Origin: Cristatella mucedo
Taxonomy: Eukaryota > Bryozoa > Phylactolaemata > Cristatellidae
Direction: 5' to 3'
Assembly: GCA_009760855.2 (NCBI GenBank)
Contig: WPIO01000343.1
Location: 1 to 64,000, forward strand
DNA: 64,000 bases
The notes under the pieces are model-generated. The model was not told the origin of the DNA. It saw nothing but the letters and a program-made list of their open reading frames with translations, and made no database searches. Position numbers and translations under genes: made by a program. Positions within the stretch are counted from its first letter, which is position 1. Each line of letters opens with the position of its first letter. Below, piece after piece: positions 45,333-54,879 of this stretch.

Positions 45333-47933
45333 CTACTGGCTGCAGCTGGGTGCAGCTCCGTTGGCAACCGAGACACCGCGACCTCTTTCGAAGACTCCTG
45401 CTTGTCTCAGCTGGTCGTGAAGAACCTCGCACAGACGCTGCTGAGAGGTCGCGTCATCGGCGGCCCACTTCCAGTGCTCGTTCTTCTCGAAAGTTGGCGC
45501 CAATAGCCGCGGTATGCTCTTGGGACTCACGTCCCCAAACGTGACGACTACACAAGGCTTCCCCTGATTTCCACTGCCATCCAGGTGCAGGGTGAAGGCC
45601 AAGTCCAGTTCCAGCTCGCACAGGCGATTGCTGCGATAGTGAGGACAGAGGAACACTATGAAGACCATGCTAGAGTCAATGGCGTCAACAACGTTGTGCA
45701 TGAAACTCCGGTTCGGCAGAAACTTTTCGTCTATGTGGATCGTCAAGCGAGCGCTCGTTGCCCAGTCAGCAGTGCAGCTGACATCGACCAGTGGCAGCAA
45801 CTTGTCCACTAGCTCAGCCTTGCACTTGGCACTTCTACAATACGAAACGTAGGCGGCATACTGGAAATCGTGACCGGGCAAAGGCTCGTAGCCCTGCCGG
45901 TGTTGCACAGTTCTGCCGTGCCTGGCCCTGTAGATTCGGAAGCGAATCTTCCAGCGGTATCTGTAAGCCACTGACAGTGCCATTAAAATGGACACGAAGG
46001 CACAGCTGAGGATGGCAGCAATCAGGATAATTGGTGGGTTGGTGCAAACAAGAATGATTGGGTCGAAGTGCAGAAACGGTTTGCCAGTGGCGTCAGGTGG
46101 CGAATGACACGTGTACTCGGAGAGATGGGAAAGCTCAATTTGTGTGGCATTAATCCACTTCCTGAACCACACCATTTCACAGCCGCATGCTAGTGGGTTG
46201 CCTCGTAAGTCGATCGAACGCAGACTTGGCAAATTGGCGAATGATGTACTGTTTAGAACGGATATCTGATTATTGTCCAAAATTAGGCTTACCAGATTCG
46301 CGTCGCCAAAGAAAAGGTCAAGGTTATCCCAGGCGAGGAAACCGTTATTGGACAGCCTCAGCACCCGCAAGAATGTCAAGTTGTGGAATAGTTTTCGAGG
46401 CAAAACTGTAATACTATTGTGCGAGAGATCTATTTCTTCCACGGTGCCGAGGTTTGAGAAAATATCCTCACTGCACGTGGAGTTGCCGAAACAAGCTCCG
46501 AGATTATTTTGCGACAGGTTGAAGTACTTGACTGAACTGAGACCAGCGAGCACGCTCGATGTGATACTGTCGATGTCGTTATTCGTGAGATCGAGGATGG
46601 CTAATTTTTGCTGGCTAGCGAAAGGCGAGATCCTGCTGCTCGGAATCTTAATCTTGTTGTTGCTGGCGTTGAACAACGTGAGGCTGACTAGCGGAGATAG
46701 CAGGTCTGGAAAAAGACTCGGTACGCTGTTGTCAGACAAGTCCAGCCACCTGAGTGCAAACAGCCCCCTGAACGCCCCGCTGTCGGTTCGCTGCAGCCTG
46801 TTACCTCTAAGATTAAGCCAGGTGAGCTTAGGCATTGTATCGAACGAGCCCGTGGGCAAATACTGCACCCTGTTTCTTGTCAAGTCAAGCTTGGTCACGC
46901 TCGAAGGGAACGTGGCAAGCATTTCTAATCCGTTGTCGGGAAGCAGCAGCTCGGTCAGATAAGAAAGCCCGTCAAAAGCCCTCTGGCTCAGCGTTCGCAG
47001 TCCGGCCGACGACAAGTCAATCTGACGTAACAAAGACATATTGAGAAACGTGTAGTCGTCGATCGAGGGAATGCCGTTCTTCGAAAGGTCGAGCACGATC
47101 AGGTTACTGCGACCACCTGGAGCCATCAGCTTGGGGCTGAGCGGCTTGTTGAGCTGCACGTCGGAGGCGCCGAGTGACTCGAGAGCCTTGGCTGACTTCA
47201 GCTCCACCATGAGGGCGGAAAAGCCCTCGAATCCCAGCGGGTTCTGACCAATCGTTAGGGACGACAGGCTAGTCAGCGCAGACATCGAGCCCGACTCGAT
47301 GGCCTCTATTTGGCACCGAGCCAAGTAGAGCCGGCGCACGGCGCACTGCCCTAGGTTCTTGAAGTCGCGATTGCCCAATGTCCGTATGCTCGGGTTGTTG
47401 CTGAGGGTGATTCGCGTCAGCTTTCTCGACCTGCTGTAGCTGGAAGGAAAAGCCGCCGAGAGTAGCCGGTTGTCCTCCATGTACAGCTCCTCCAAGTTGG
47501 AGCTGGCATTGGCGCTCACCTCTGGGATCCCAATGAAGAGGTTGTTTGTGAGATGGAGAACCCTGAGTGAAGGCAGGTCGTCGAATGCGGTTGCGGGTAT
47601 AGTCGACAGCTTGTTTTGAGTAAGTATCAGCAGCTCAAGCCGCTCGCAGCAACCTCGAAAGGCATTGACCGAAATGGTGGTCAACTGGTTTGAAGATGCA
47701 TCCAGCGATGTGACATTACACAGGCCGCTAAATGCATCGTCGTCAAGCTTCATGATGTGGTTCCTCGAGAGAACCAGCTGCATGGTCGTCGTGGGCAGAC
47801 CATCGGGCACCTCAATCAGCTTTCGGTGGCTGCAGTCGACAATGGTTTCTCCTGCTCGGCAAACGCACTGAGACGGGCACTGGGCGCAGGCATGGTAAGC
47901 CAGCAACAATGTTACTACTACTCGCGGAATCAT
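45333..47933 (-). CDS. Toll-like receptor, intronless, LRR ectodomain - TM - TIR
   Basis: Encodes 866 aa. Residues 1-17 look like a signal peptide. A cysteine-rich LRR N-cap follows (C19, C23, C25, C34). About 20 leucine-rich repeats run from 45 to 575, with many LxxLxLxxN cores. A single LRR C-cap has C583, C585, C609 and C630. A transmembrane helix lies near 633-656, a basic juxtamembrane stretch follows, and a TIR domain spans about 690-845. TIR box 1 is YAAYVSYC (692-699). Box 2 is atypical: IHIDEKFLPNR (732-742) keeps the BB-loop proline but lacks the usual Arg-Asp and Pro-Gly pair. Box 3 is reduced to HWKW (820-823). One juxtamembrane cysteine cluster makes it the single-cysteine-cluster (vertebrate-like) type. 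Such receptors sense microbial or endogenous ligands and signal through TIR adaptors; the ligand cannot be inferred. The start is the first in-frame ATG with a good hydrophobic leader, and no intron is needed. A fragment of a lineage-specific TLR expansion is possible. Confidence 0.95.
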   Translation of the reverse strand: MIPRVVVTLLLAYHACAQCPSQCVCRAGETIVDCSHRKLIEVPDGLPTTTMQLVLSRNHIMKLDDDAFSGLCNVTSLDASSNQLTTISVNAFRGCCERLELLILTQNKLSTIPATAFDDLPSLRVLHLTNNLFIGIPEVSANASSNLEELYMEDNRLLSAAFPSSYSRSRKLTRITLSNNPSIRTLGNRDFKNLGQCAVRRLYLARCQIEAIESGSMSALTSLSSLTIGQNPLGFEGFSALMVELKSAKALESLGASDVQLNKPLSPKLMAPGGRSNLIVLDLSKNGIPSIDDYTFLNMSLLRQIDLSSAGLRTLSQRAFDGLSYLTELLLPDNGLEMLATFPSSVTKLDLTRNRVQYLPTGSFDTMPKLTWLNLRGNRLQRTDSGAFRGLFALRWLDLSDNSVPSLFPDLLSPLVSLTLFNASNNKIKIPSSRISPFASQQKLAILDLTNNDIDSITSSVLAGLSSVKYFNLSQNNLGACFGNSTCSEDIFSNLGTVEEIDLSHNSITVLPRKLFHNLTFLRVLRLSNNGFLAWDNLDLFFGDANLVSLILDNNQISVLNSTSFANLPSLRSIDLRGNPLACGCEMVWFRKWINATQIELSHLSEYTCHSPPDATGKPFLHFDPIILVCTNPPIILIAAILSCAFVSILMALSVAYRYRWKIRFRIYRARHGRTVQHRQGYEPLPGHDFQYAAYVSYCRSAKCKAELVDKLLPLVDVSCTADWATSARLTIHIDEKFLPNRSFMHNVVDAIDSSMVFIVFLCPHYRSNRLCELELDLAFTLHLDGSGNQGKPCVVVTFGDVSPKSIPRLLAPTFEKNEHWKWAADDATSQQRLCEVLHDQLRQAGVFERGRGVSVANGAAPSCSQ

Positions 47934-48669
47934 TGCGGCCCTTTTTCTCTTGGTTCAACCTTAACCTTGCCCGCTTCGCCTAGGCAGTCTGTTGATTGGT
48001 CGAGCTCTGCAGCTGTCCCTGGGCAGCGCTCATCGGCAAAGCCTCCAACTCTTTCGCAGAAATATAGACATCCGCGAAGGCTTATTGTTATTCTGACGAT
48101 GCAGATGAACTACTGACGCTTTTTTATGCATCGGTGGTCTCATTAATTTCAGGATGTTTGTCAGCTCGCTTGATCTAAAATGCAAGCCGAATCTAATTGG
48201 CCGAGCTCAGTCGCAGACACGATACACACCTGATCAATCTGCCACACGCCAATGTCATTAATTGGACATGCATGCGGAGCTTGCAGCAGGAAAGAGATCA
48301 AAGAAGTCACTGTAGTAATTCTAGCAGCTCACATTGCCTAGCAGAAAAAATTATCACAGCCTTTTCTACCCCTGCCAGTAAGTCTGACTCTGAAATCATG
48401 AGTAGGAAGCAAACTCAATGTGTCCTCGTGCATTATTGTACTGCAGTTGTCAAAGAGTTTTAACAAAAACATAAAGAATTAATAGAGTAGGAGGTAATAG
48501 TAGCAGCACAATATGAACAAGGAATAGCATTTGGAATCATGCAAATTTCGACTAACCATATAGTCAGCTCCCACTCTCGATACAAACAGATTGTCTGCAC
48601 AAATAGCACTGATCGAGAAGACGACTAAGAAAATTAGCACCACGTTATCAGGGTAAGTGCAGCATAGTG
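47934..48669. other. 5' flank of the TLR gene
   Basis: The TLR promoter must lie here. No core promoter element or immune-response motif could be assigned confidently. Confidence 0.3.
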
Positions 48670-49115
48670 CCACGTAACGAAATGTAATGTATCTCAGTCT
48701 GTAACTCCTCAAACCACGTGGACTCAAGGGGCATTACTCTTGGGAGCCTATATACTGCACTCACAAGCATAATCAGTATTCGGTGAGGTTATTCTAGCCA
48801 ACAGACTTAATCGCATGCAGTAAATTAGAAAGTGGGGAGTAAAGCTGATTCAGGAGGGCAGTCGAGGAAGTGAGAAGCATAGAAGTGGAAGCTCAGGATG
48901 GCTGGAAAGTATGTGCCACCGTCGGTAGTAGAAGGGTACCTGCAGACCAAACGCTTCTTTAGCCCACAGTTCTTATTCATACGAGAGAAAAGCTAATCTG
49001 TTGTCCATAGAGGCCCTGAGGGCACGCTGAGGCTGTAACATGTTGCACTCGTTCAGCTACATATTCGGACCTGGGCGACGGAGGGCATTGTGGGTCAGAG
49101 CACGCCCACTCCTCA
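48670..49115 (-). mobile_element. LINE family B 3' fragment, diverged
   Basis: GAAATGTAATGTATCTCAGT (pentamer tail and UTR end), GCCAACAGACTTAATCGCAT, AGTCGAGGAAGTGAGAAGC and ATTGTGGGTCAGAGC match the B 3' region in order. Confidence 0.78.
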
Positions 49116-49154
49116 GCATTTAGCAGATTTTTTTCAGAGCTCGAACTAAGTTGA

Positions 49155-49515
49155 AGTGATAGTAATCGAGACATCAGCTCGTACGCACCGAAAGTCTGGA
49201 ACTCGCTTCCGAATACGGTCACGACCTGAAATGACCTTGCATCTTTCAAGTCTTGACTAAAGACACCTTTGGTCCGGCCAGTGTGAATCCCCCGGCAAAC
49301 CGATCGCTTTTTTTTCGTTGTGCATTACTCAGTGCACATTTGATATGTTAGTTAGTTTGCGTCAGCACGCTTGATTATGTGCATGTCACAAACCCAATAG
49401 GTACCGATTATCTTGCTGCGAGTATTAAAACGCCCGGATAGACAATAAGTTCTCGGAGAGCACCAAGAAGCAATGTATTGCTATTAATATTGTTATTAGT
49501 ATTATCAATTAAGCA
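49155..49515 (+). mobile_element. LINE family A-related 3' end, old
   Basis: ATCAGCTCGTACGCACCGAA, AGTCTGGAACTCGCTTCCG, a diverged UTR and AACGCCCGGATAGACAATAA..TTCTCGGAGAGCACCAAG, then an ATT tail. Confidence 0.6.
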
Positions 49516-50324
49516 TGATTACGTTGTCACTCAATTTGATCCGATTATTGTATACCCTGCAGCGCTTTCATGCCACTAGTCTGTCCTAAGCAAAGGCTAG
49601 CCAGTCTTAAGACCGGAACGCTCTACTTAAGAAGAGAAGGCGATCGTAGCGAGAAAGCGATCGTAGCACGTCGGCTGGCGTCTGTTTAGAAAAACAGCAG
49701 CTATAAATAGATACCTCAAGGATACGACAGGTTTTACTGCAAAGCATTGTAAGCGTTTCTCCGGCTCATAATGCTGCTAATCGGCGTAAAGGCTCGAGCA
49801 GTAAATACTTCATCAGTCTGGATTAGACTCCGAGGTGTCATATCTCAGTCTCCCATTTTACATTTTCTCCTGCACGCGAATTTCTTGAAAAGATTGTCGA
49901 AAGGAAAGGCTGCACAATACATTGAAAAGAAAAGAATGAATCGTCAATGTTGAATTTCAGTCAGAACTGCGTGCTCGCGCACTTTACTACGGAGACTGTC
50001 TCCTCTGTGTGACCAGCGGTATTCTGAGCACCAACTTTTTGATTATTATAACTTTATATTATTAATATTAATTATAAAAATATTATTAAATTATTATTTT
50101 TATATTATATGTATATATATATATTATATTATATTTTTATATATATATATATATATATTATTATTAAATATTAAGTATTATGATTAATATCATTATTATA
50201 ACGATTATTATAACTTCACTGCCCTGGTTCTGCTTGATTATGCAGATGCTCTTTTGACATTATTTATCACGGTATGCTACTTTAGCGAACGATACAAAAT
50301 CAATTCCGTACGGTGACTTTGTCT
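49516..50324. other. Unassigned, with an AT block
   Basis: 50040-50220 is almost pure A/T (ATTATTAAT and ATATAT). The rest is not recognised. Confidence 0.4.
50040..50220. repeat. AT-rich low-complexity block
   Basis: ATTATTAAT and ATATAT units with few G or C. Confidence 0.9.
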
Positions 50325-50545
50325 TATAATAATAATAATAATAATAACAATACATCTGATATGGCACCCTCAAAGAATTTGATCTCTTCAAGGCACTTTA
50401 GATTTGAAGCTAAGGAAGTACAATCGAATGGTTAGTGGTACCATGCTCAATAAACAACAAAAATAACATAGTTATGGGCTATATGCACAGGGTCAGCATG
50501 CAAATATGGTTAATGGCAGCGTGCGAAGTGTCAGCACACATAAGC
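50325..50545 (-). mobile_element. LINE family A 3' end, first of three in tandem
   Basis: Starts with ATAATAATAATAATAAC, then GGCACCCTCAAAGAATTTGA and the 3' UTR. Cut off near 50545, where the next tail begins. Confidence 0.88.
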
Positions 50546-50549
50546 ATGT

Positions 50550-50955
50550 AAAGGAAGAATAACAATAATAAGACACCTGATAAAGCGCCCTCATAAACTC
50601 AATCTCTTCCTAGGCGCTTTGCATTTGCTGCAAAGAAAACACGATCGAATGGTGAGTGGTATCATGCTTGACAAACAACACGAATAACATGGTTAGGGGC
50701 AACGTGCACAGCGTCAGCATGCGAGTGTGGTTAGTGGCAACATGCAGCAGTGTCAGCACGCATAAGCACATCAAGGACGAATGACGGGGACCCACTAAAT
50801 GCTGTCACAAATAGGTGCGTTTTTAATTTCTTTTTTTAACGTGGTCAAGTCAGGAGATGTCGTGACGCAGGTCGGGAGTTCCAGGCTTTGGGAGCATACG
50901 AACTAAATGCATGGTCTCCAAAGGATTTGAGGTTTGTACGAGGTATAGGTTATAA
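50550..50955 (-). mobile_element. LINE family A 3' end, second of three
   Basis: AACAATAATAAGACACCTGA tail, AAAGCGCCCTCATAAACTC, the UTR, then ORF end (GGGAGCATACGAACTAAATG). Less diverged than its neighbours. Confidence 0.9.
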
Positions 50956-51300
50956 TAATAATAATAATAGTAATATACTTGATAAAGCACCCTCAGAGAA
51001 CTCAATCTCTTTCTAGGCGCTTTACAATTGCTGCAAATGAAACATTATCGAATGGTTAGTGGTATCAAGCTTGATAAACAACATGAATAACATGGTTGGG
51101 GTGACATGAACACAGTCAGCATGAAGTTACATTCCGAAAAGCGGGTGGTAGGATGCTTAGCCTGATGGGTGAGTAGGTCTGATAGAAATCACATGAACTC
51201 ACTAAATGCCGTGATAAGTATATGCGTTTTCAATTTATTTTTAAAATATGGTCAAGTCAGGGGATCGTGACGCAAGTCGGAAGTGAGTTTCAAGCTTTCA
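50956..51300 (-). mobile_element. LINE family A 3' end, third of three, with internal deletion
   Basis: ATAATAATAATAATAGTAAT tail, AAAGCACCCTCAGAGAACTC, a shortened UTR, then out-of-order ORF pieces (AGCGGGTGGTAGGATGCTTA before GGTCAAGTCAGGGGATCG). Rearranged. Confidence 0.85.
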
Positions 51301-53419
51301 GCTAACCAGTCGCCGGTGGAGTGAAGCACGGGTCCATTCTCGGCACTTTGCTATTACCTATTTAGACTGAGCATTTACATTTACATTTACACTGATTTAC
51401 ACTTGGGGAAAAAAGAGATTCCGGCTCGAAAGATTGGCTATCGCATCAATGCTCACGATAGCTTGCGGTACTCTCAGTGTAAGCCATTGGAATCGCGAAT
51501 ATCATATCAATCGAAGGTAACTGTTCTGCATGAGGGCGTTCGGTTGCCACAAATGATAGGACCTGGTATTTAGAAATTAGGCTGCAGTGCTAGTTTGATC
51601 CACAAGTCCTTTTCCTTGCCAACCGATGCAGCCGTTGTGGAATCAGCTCTCCTGAATCGGGGAGTCAACCGTGTAGCCTTAGCATTTAATCATCCGGACA
51701 CCCATATCGGAAATGAGCAAGGCCCTCTGGCCTTTCGCTTCTCAAACAATGTGCGTCCGTTCGCTCGTTCACACACACCAGGCTATTGGCGTTGGGGAGG
51801 GTAGGTACTGACATTTCAAGGCCACGGGTTTGAGTCTGTAAGCAGCTGGTAATTCTTCATTGCCAAGTGGTGAAGTGGTAGCAGCTAAGGCTCTACTGCC
51901 TCAACATGAGTCTGCTGAATCAGCTGACTTCTGCTTTAACTCTACCGAACTAGATTACATGCTCACCGATTAGTCTCGATAAGAATCGATTCGTACCGAT
52001 CAGCGCAGGATTCGTACGAACAGCTACAACAGTGAGCGACTCATCCGTCGCACGTCTGCATAACACTAGGGGTTTTGGGGATTGAGGGACTCGGGAGCTA
52101 TTCGGAACCGTGAATTTCATGGATTAAAGAAATAATGCAGCTGCAATAATCACTAAAACTTTACCGGTGCCACTGACGACTTGGAAGCCCCTCACTATTA
52201 TATTTACAATAGCGTGGCTTAGATAAAAATGGACGAACCATGCGATTGAGAGCTCGGGACGGAGCAGGGTGGGATCCTTAGCCAGGAATTATTATCTTTA
52301 ATTTTTAATATGCGCACCACTACAAAGAGTCGGAGTTTGAATTGACGTGAAGAAAGTAGCGACCGATAAAGTAGTGATTGTGAGTTTTTTAGAATGCAAT
52401 CCTTTATTTGCCGCTGCTCGCTCGATCGCGGCAGCTAAGGCCATTCTGCAGCTACATGCATGAGGCCGCGTAATCGGCTACTGTTAGCTTTCTATCCTTG
52501 GAGGTAGCTAAAGTACACAAGCGAAACAGCTTAACTGAATTTTGTAGATGTACATATCGTCACTGTTCTCACGTACACGCATTCACAGCGTTGATTTCAA
52601 AACAGCGTGCAAAATCAGCCAAACTAGTCCAAGTCCCTTGTGCACTCACACGTGGCTTTGACTGCTTTTAGTGAATTACTCGGCGGCTCCTCCTCAGTAG
52701 GTGGCTTGACCCGTTGCATTATTGAATTTTTGTAGGAAGTCAATAAATAGTTCGAGGCTCAAATTACCTGCTAAAGCACGGCAGCTGTTTTTTCAACACG
52801 GCTCGGTGACCGGGTGATACATCTCAAAGCGTTGCCACACTTTTAGTCGGAGGGGAAGGATTGACAGCTCACCGTGAAGTCAGCAACCCTGGCAGCTAGC
52901 AATCAGTCTCTGTTTGGACACTAAATGTTTCAGGGCAGCAAATTCTGCAACGTTAATATAGAGTAACCAGCTCACAGGCGATATTGATGATGTACTTACA
53001 GCTGTTGGATGAAGCCAGCTGGCACTCATGTGACAGATGGAATCAAGTGTGTTGAGGCTAGCAGACTCTCTCTGAGCAGTTTAGTCCTTACCATACTAAA
53101 AAAAAAGAAGAAATTGTTTGCCACCATCTCGATGCTCCCTTTACACGAATGCAGCTAAGTGGGCTCTAAAGAATCTATCGACGAAATTTGAAAACATCTA
53201 ATGAGCCGATCTAATGTTGCTGATCGTGTAGTTACTACTGCGGGCCTAAAAATGCATTCGGGGTACTTCATAGTGGCAAAACGCACATGCATGCACGGTG
53301 GTACTAGTCCCTGAAAACTGAATGTTATCGTGAAACAAATCAAACTGTAGAAGTATTTCTGTCATGAGCGTGAATAGAGTCAGCTGGATAAACCCGGAAC
53401 GCCTTTTTCAGGTATAATC
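51301..53419. other. Mostly unassigned; possible old SINE2 at about 51795-51945
   Basis: An ATTTAC repeat lies at 51372-51401. At 51795-51945, ACGGGTTTGAGTCTGT (B-box-like) and GTGGTAGCAGCTAAGGCTCT (SINE2-tail-like) occur in SINE2 order, but weakly. The rest shows no gene or repeat. Confidence 0.35.
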
Positions 53420-53760
53420 GTAAATGATGTAATGTATCTCCGTCGGCAACTCCACAAAGTCATAAAGACCATGTGGGTGTTACAAAGGAGAGTTTTGTAT
53501 AGCGCACTCACAGCCTAAGCGGCTTTCGGTACGCATTCGGTAGCCAACAGACTTCGTCTCACGCAACAAAGAGAAAGTGGGAAGCATAGCAGAGTTAGGA
53601 GAGCAGTTGAGGTAGTGAGTAGCATAGAAGTAGCAGCTCAGGACCGCTGAAAAAGATGTGCCATAGTCGGCAGTTGGAGAGTAGATGTCGTTGCGTACGA
53701 AATTATATGGCAGACTATAGCTCTTACTGTGGAAATATCGCGAAATCTCGGACAATTTAT
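53420..53760 (-). mobile_element. LINE family B 3' fragment
   Basis: GTAATGTATCTCCGTCGGCA, GGCTTTCGGTACGCATTCGG, AGGACCGCTGAAAAAGATG and ATAGTCGGCAGTTGGAGAGT. Very similar to the 36372 and 57600-57987 copies. Confidence 0.9.
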
Positions 53761-53974
53761 AACCAACTAGCTTTCCTGAGCTGAAATAATCCAGATGTTG
53801 AGCCAGTATAATTAACTCTTACTATCTACATTTACTTAGTTTGGGGCATGCCAGTGTGGCTCGTGAGATCCAATGAAGAGTGCAGTGAATAAGTTTCAGA
53901 TTACCTTACCTCTACACTCAAGCTGGCTTTTGGCAAAAAACTTCGCTACCGGAAAAGCTACAGCCCTTGTCTAT

Positions 53975-54060
53975 AATAAAATTAATACATTTGCATAGCA
54001 CCATCAGAGAACTTAATCTATTTCTAGGCACTTTACATTTGCTGCAAAGGAAAATACTAC
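53975..54060 (-). mobile_element. LINE family A tail
   Basis: AAAATTAATACATTTGCATA then GCACCATCAGAGAACTTAAT and CACTTTACATTTGCTGCAAA. SINE2 follows immediately. Confidence 0.8.
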
Positions 54061-54228
54061 CTAATTTAAAAGCCTCTTTTGTATAGCGACAGAAGAGCCT
54101 TTACGGCAATTCCCACCGGTTGCAGCAGTGGTGATAACGAATCACACAGCACAGGATTCGAACCCACGACCTCGGAGTCGATGACGTGAAAAGAAACCAC
54201 CTTACCCAGTATGCCATCACGGCTCGCC
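54061..54228 (-). mobile_element. SINE2 copy
   Basis: Starts CTAATTTAAAAGCCTCTTTT and has B box CAGGATTCGAACCCACG and head ACCTTACCCAGTATGCC..ACGGCTCGCC. Near-matching flanks AATACTACCTA and AATAGTACCTA suggest a target duplication. Confidence 0.88.
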
Positions 54229-54347
54229 AGCATGACTGAATAGTACCTAGCACATTTCCATCTGTTACCGCGAAAAATGTCCATATAAATGAACTAAAAA
54301 CAAGTACAATAAATTTATTTGGAGCCTCCTTCTGCGATATAAGAAAG

Positions 54348-54422
54348 AAAATGTAAAGCGCCTAGAAAGAGATTGAGTTCTCTGAGGGCGCTTTATCAAG
54401 TGCATTATTATTATTATTATTA
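54348..54422 (+). mobile_element. LINE family A tail, very clean
   Basis: AAATGTAAAGCGCCTAGAAA, GAGATTGAGTTCTCTGAGGG and CGCTTTATCAAGTGC with (ATT)n. Only about 75 bases are present, enough to define the stem-loop. Confidence 0.88.
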
Positions 54423-54879
54423 TAAAAGAACACACATTGTCCCTCCACGTAACAACTAACACCAACAATGCACAACCGCGATTGAAGTGACAGCCTGCAA
54501 TTGGGGAGACAGCAGGTGCTAAGACAGCCACAGTAGCAGTACTGTGGATGATGAGGGTATTTTAAAAGTGCCAGTCTCATTCATGTTTCGCAATCGAGCA
54601 GACAGAGAGCAGCTCAGTGTTGATTAATGACAGTAGGGACAATTTAAGCTAGCGAAAAGGCAAGTATGCAGTGCGAAATAAGCATGGCCACAATAAGTGC
54701 AGTCAATTGAGCTTGACTGGGTCGGAGACACTCACTCTGCTCGTGATCTCTGCTCGTGAGTCCTGAACGACCCTTTCTAACAAGACTGTATATAGCAGAC
54801 ACAATTGCGTCTATCTAAACATGAAAATGAAAAATTAGATGGAAATTATCATAACAGTAGAGTTTCGCCTCCATCCGAC
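54423..54879. other. Unassigned
   Basis: No gene or repeat recognised. Confidence 0.3.

Noticed and set aside
45350-46962. Plus-strand ORFs up to 229 codons within the TLR region
   Set aside because: Antisense shadows of the TLR coding sequence.
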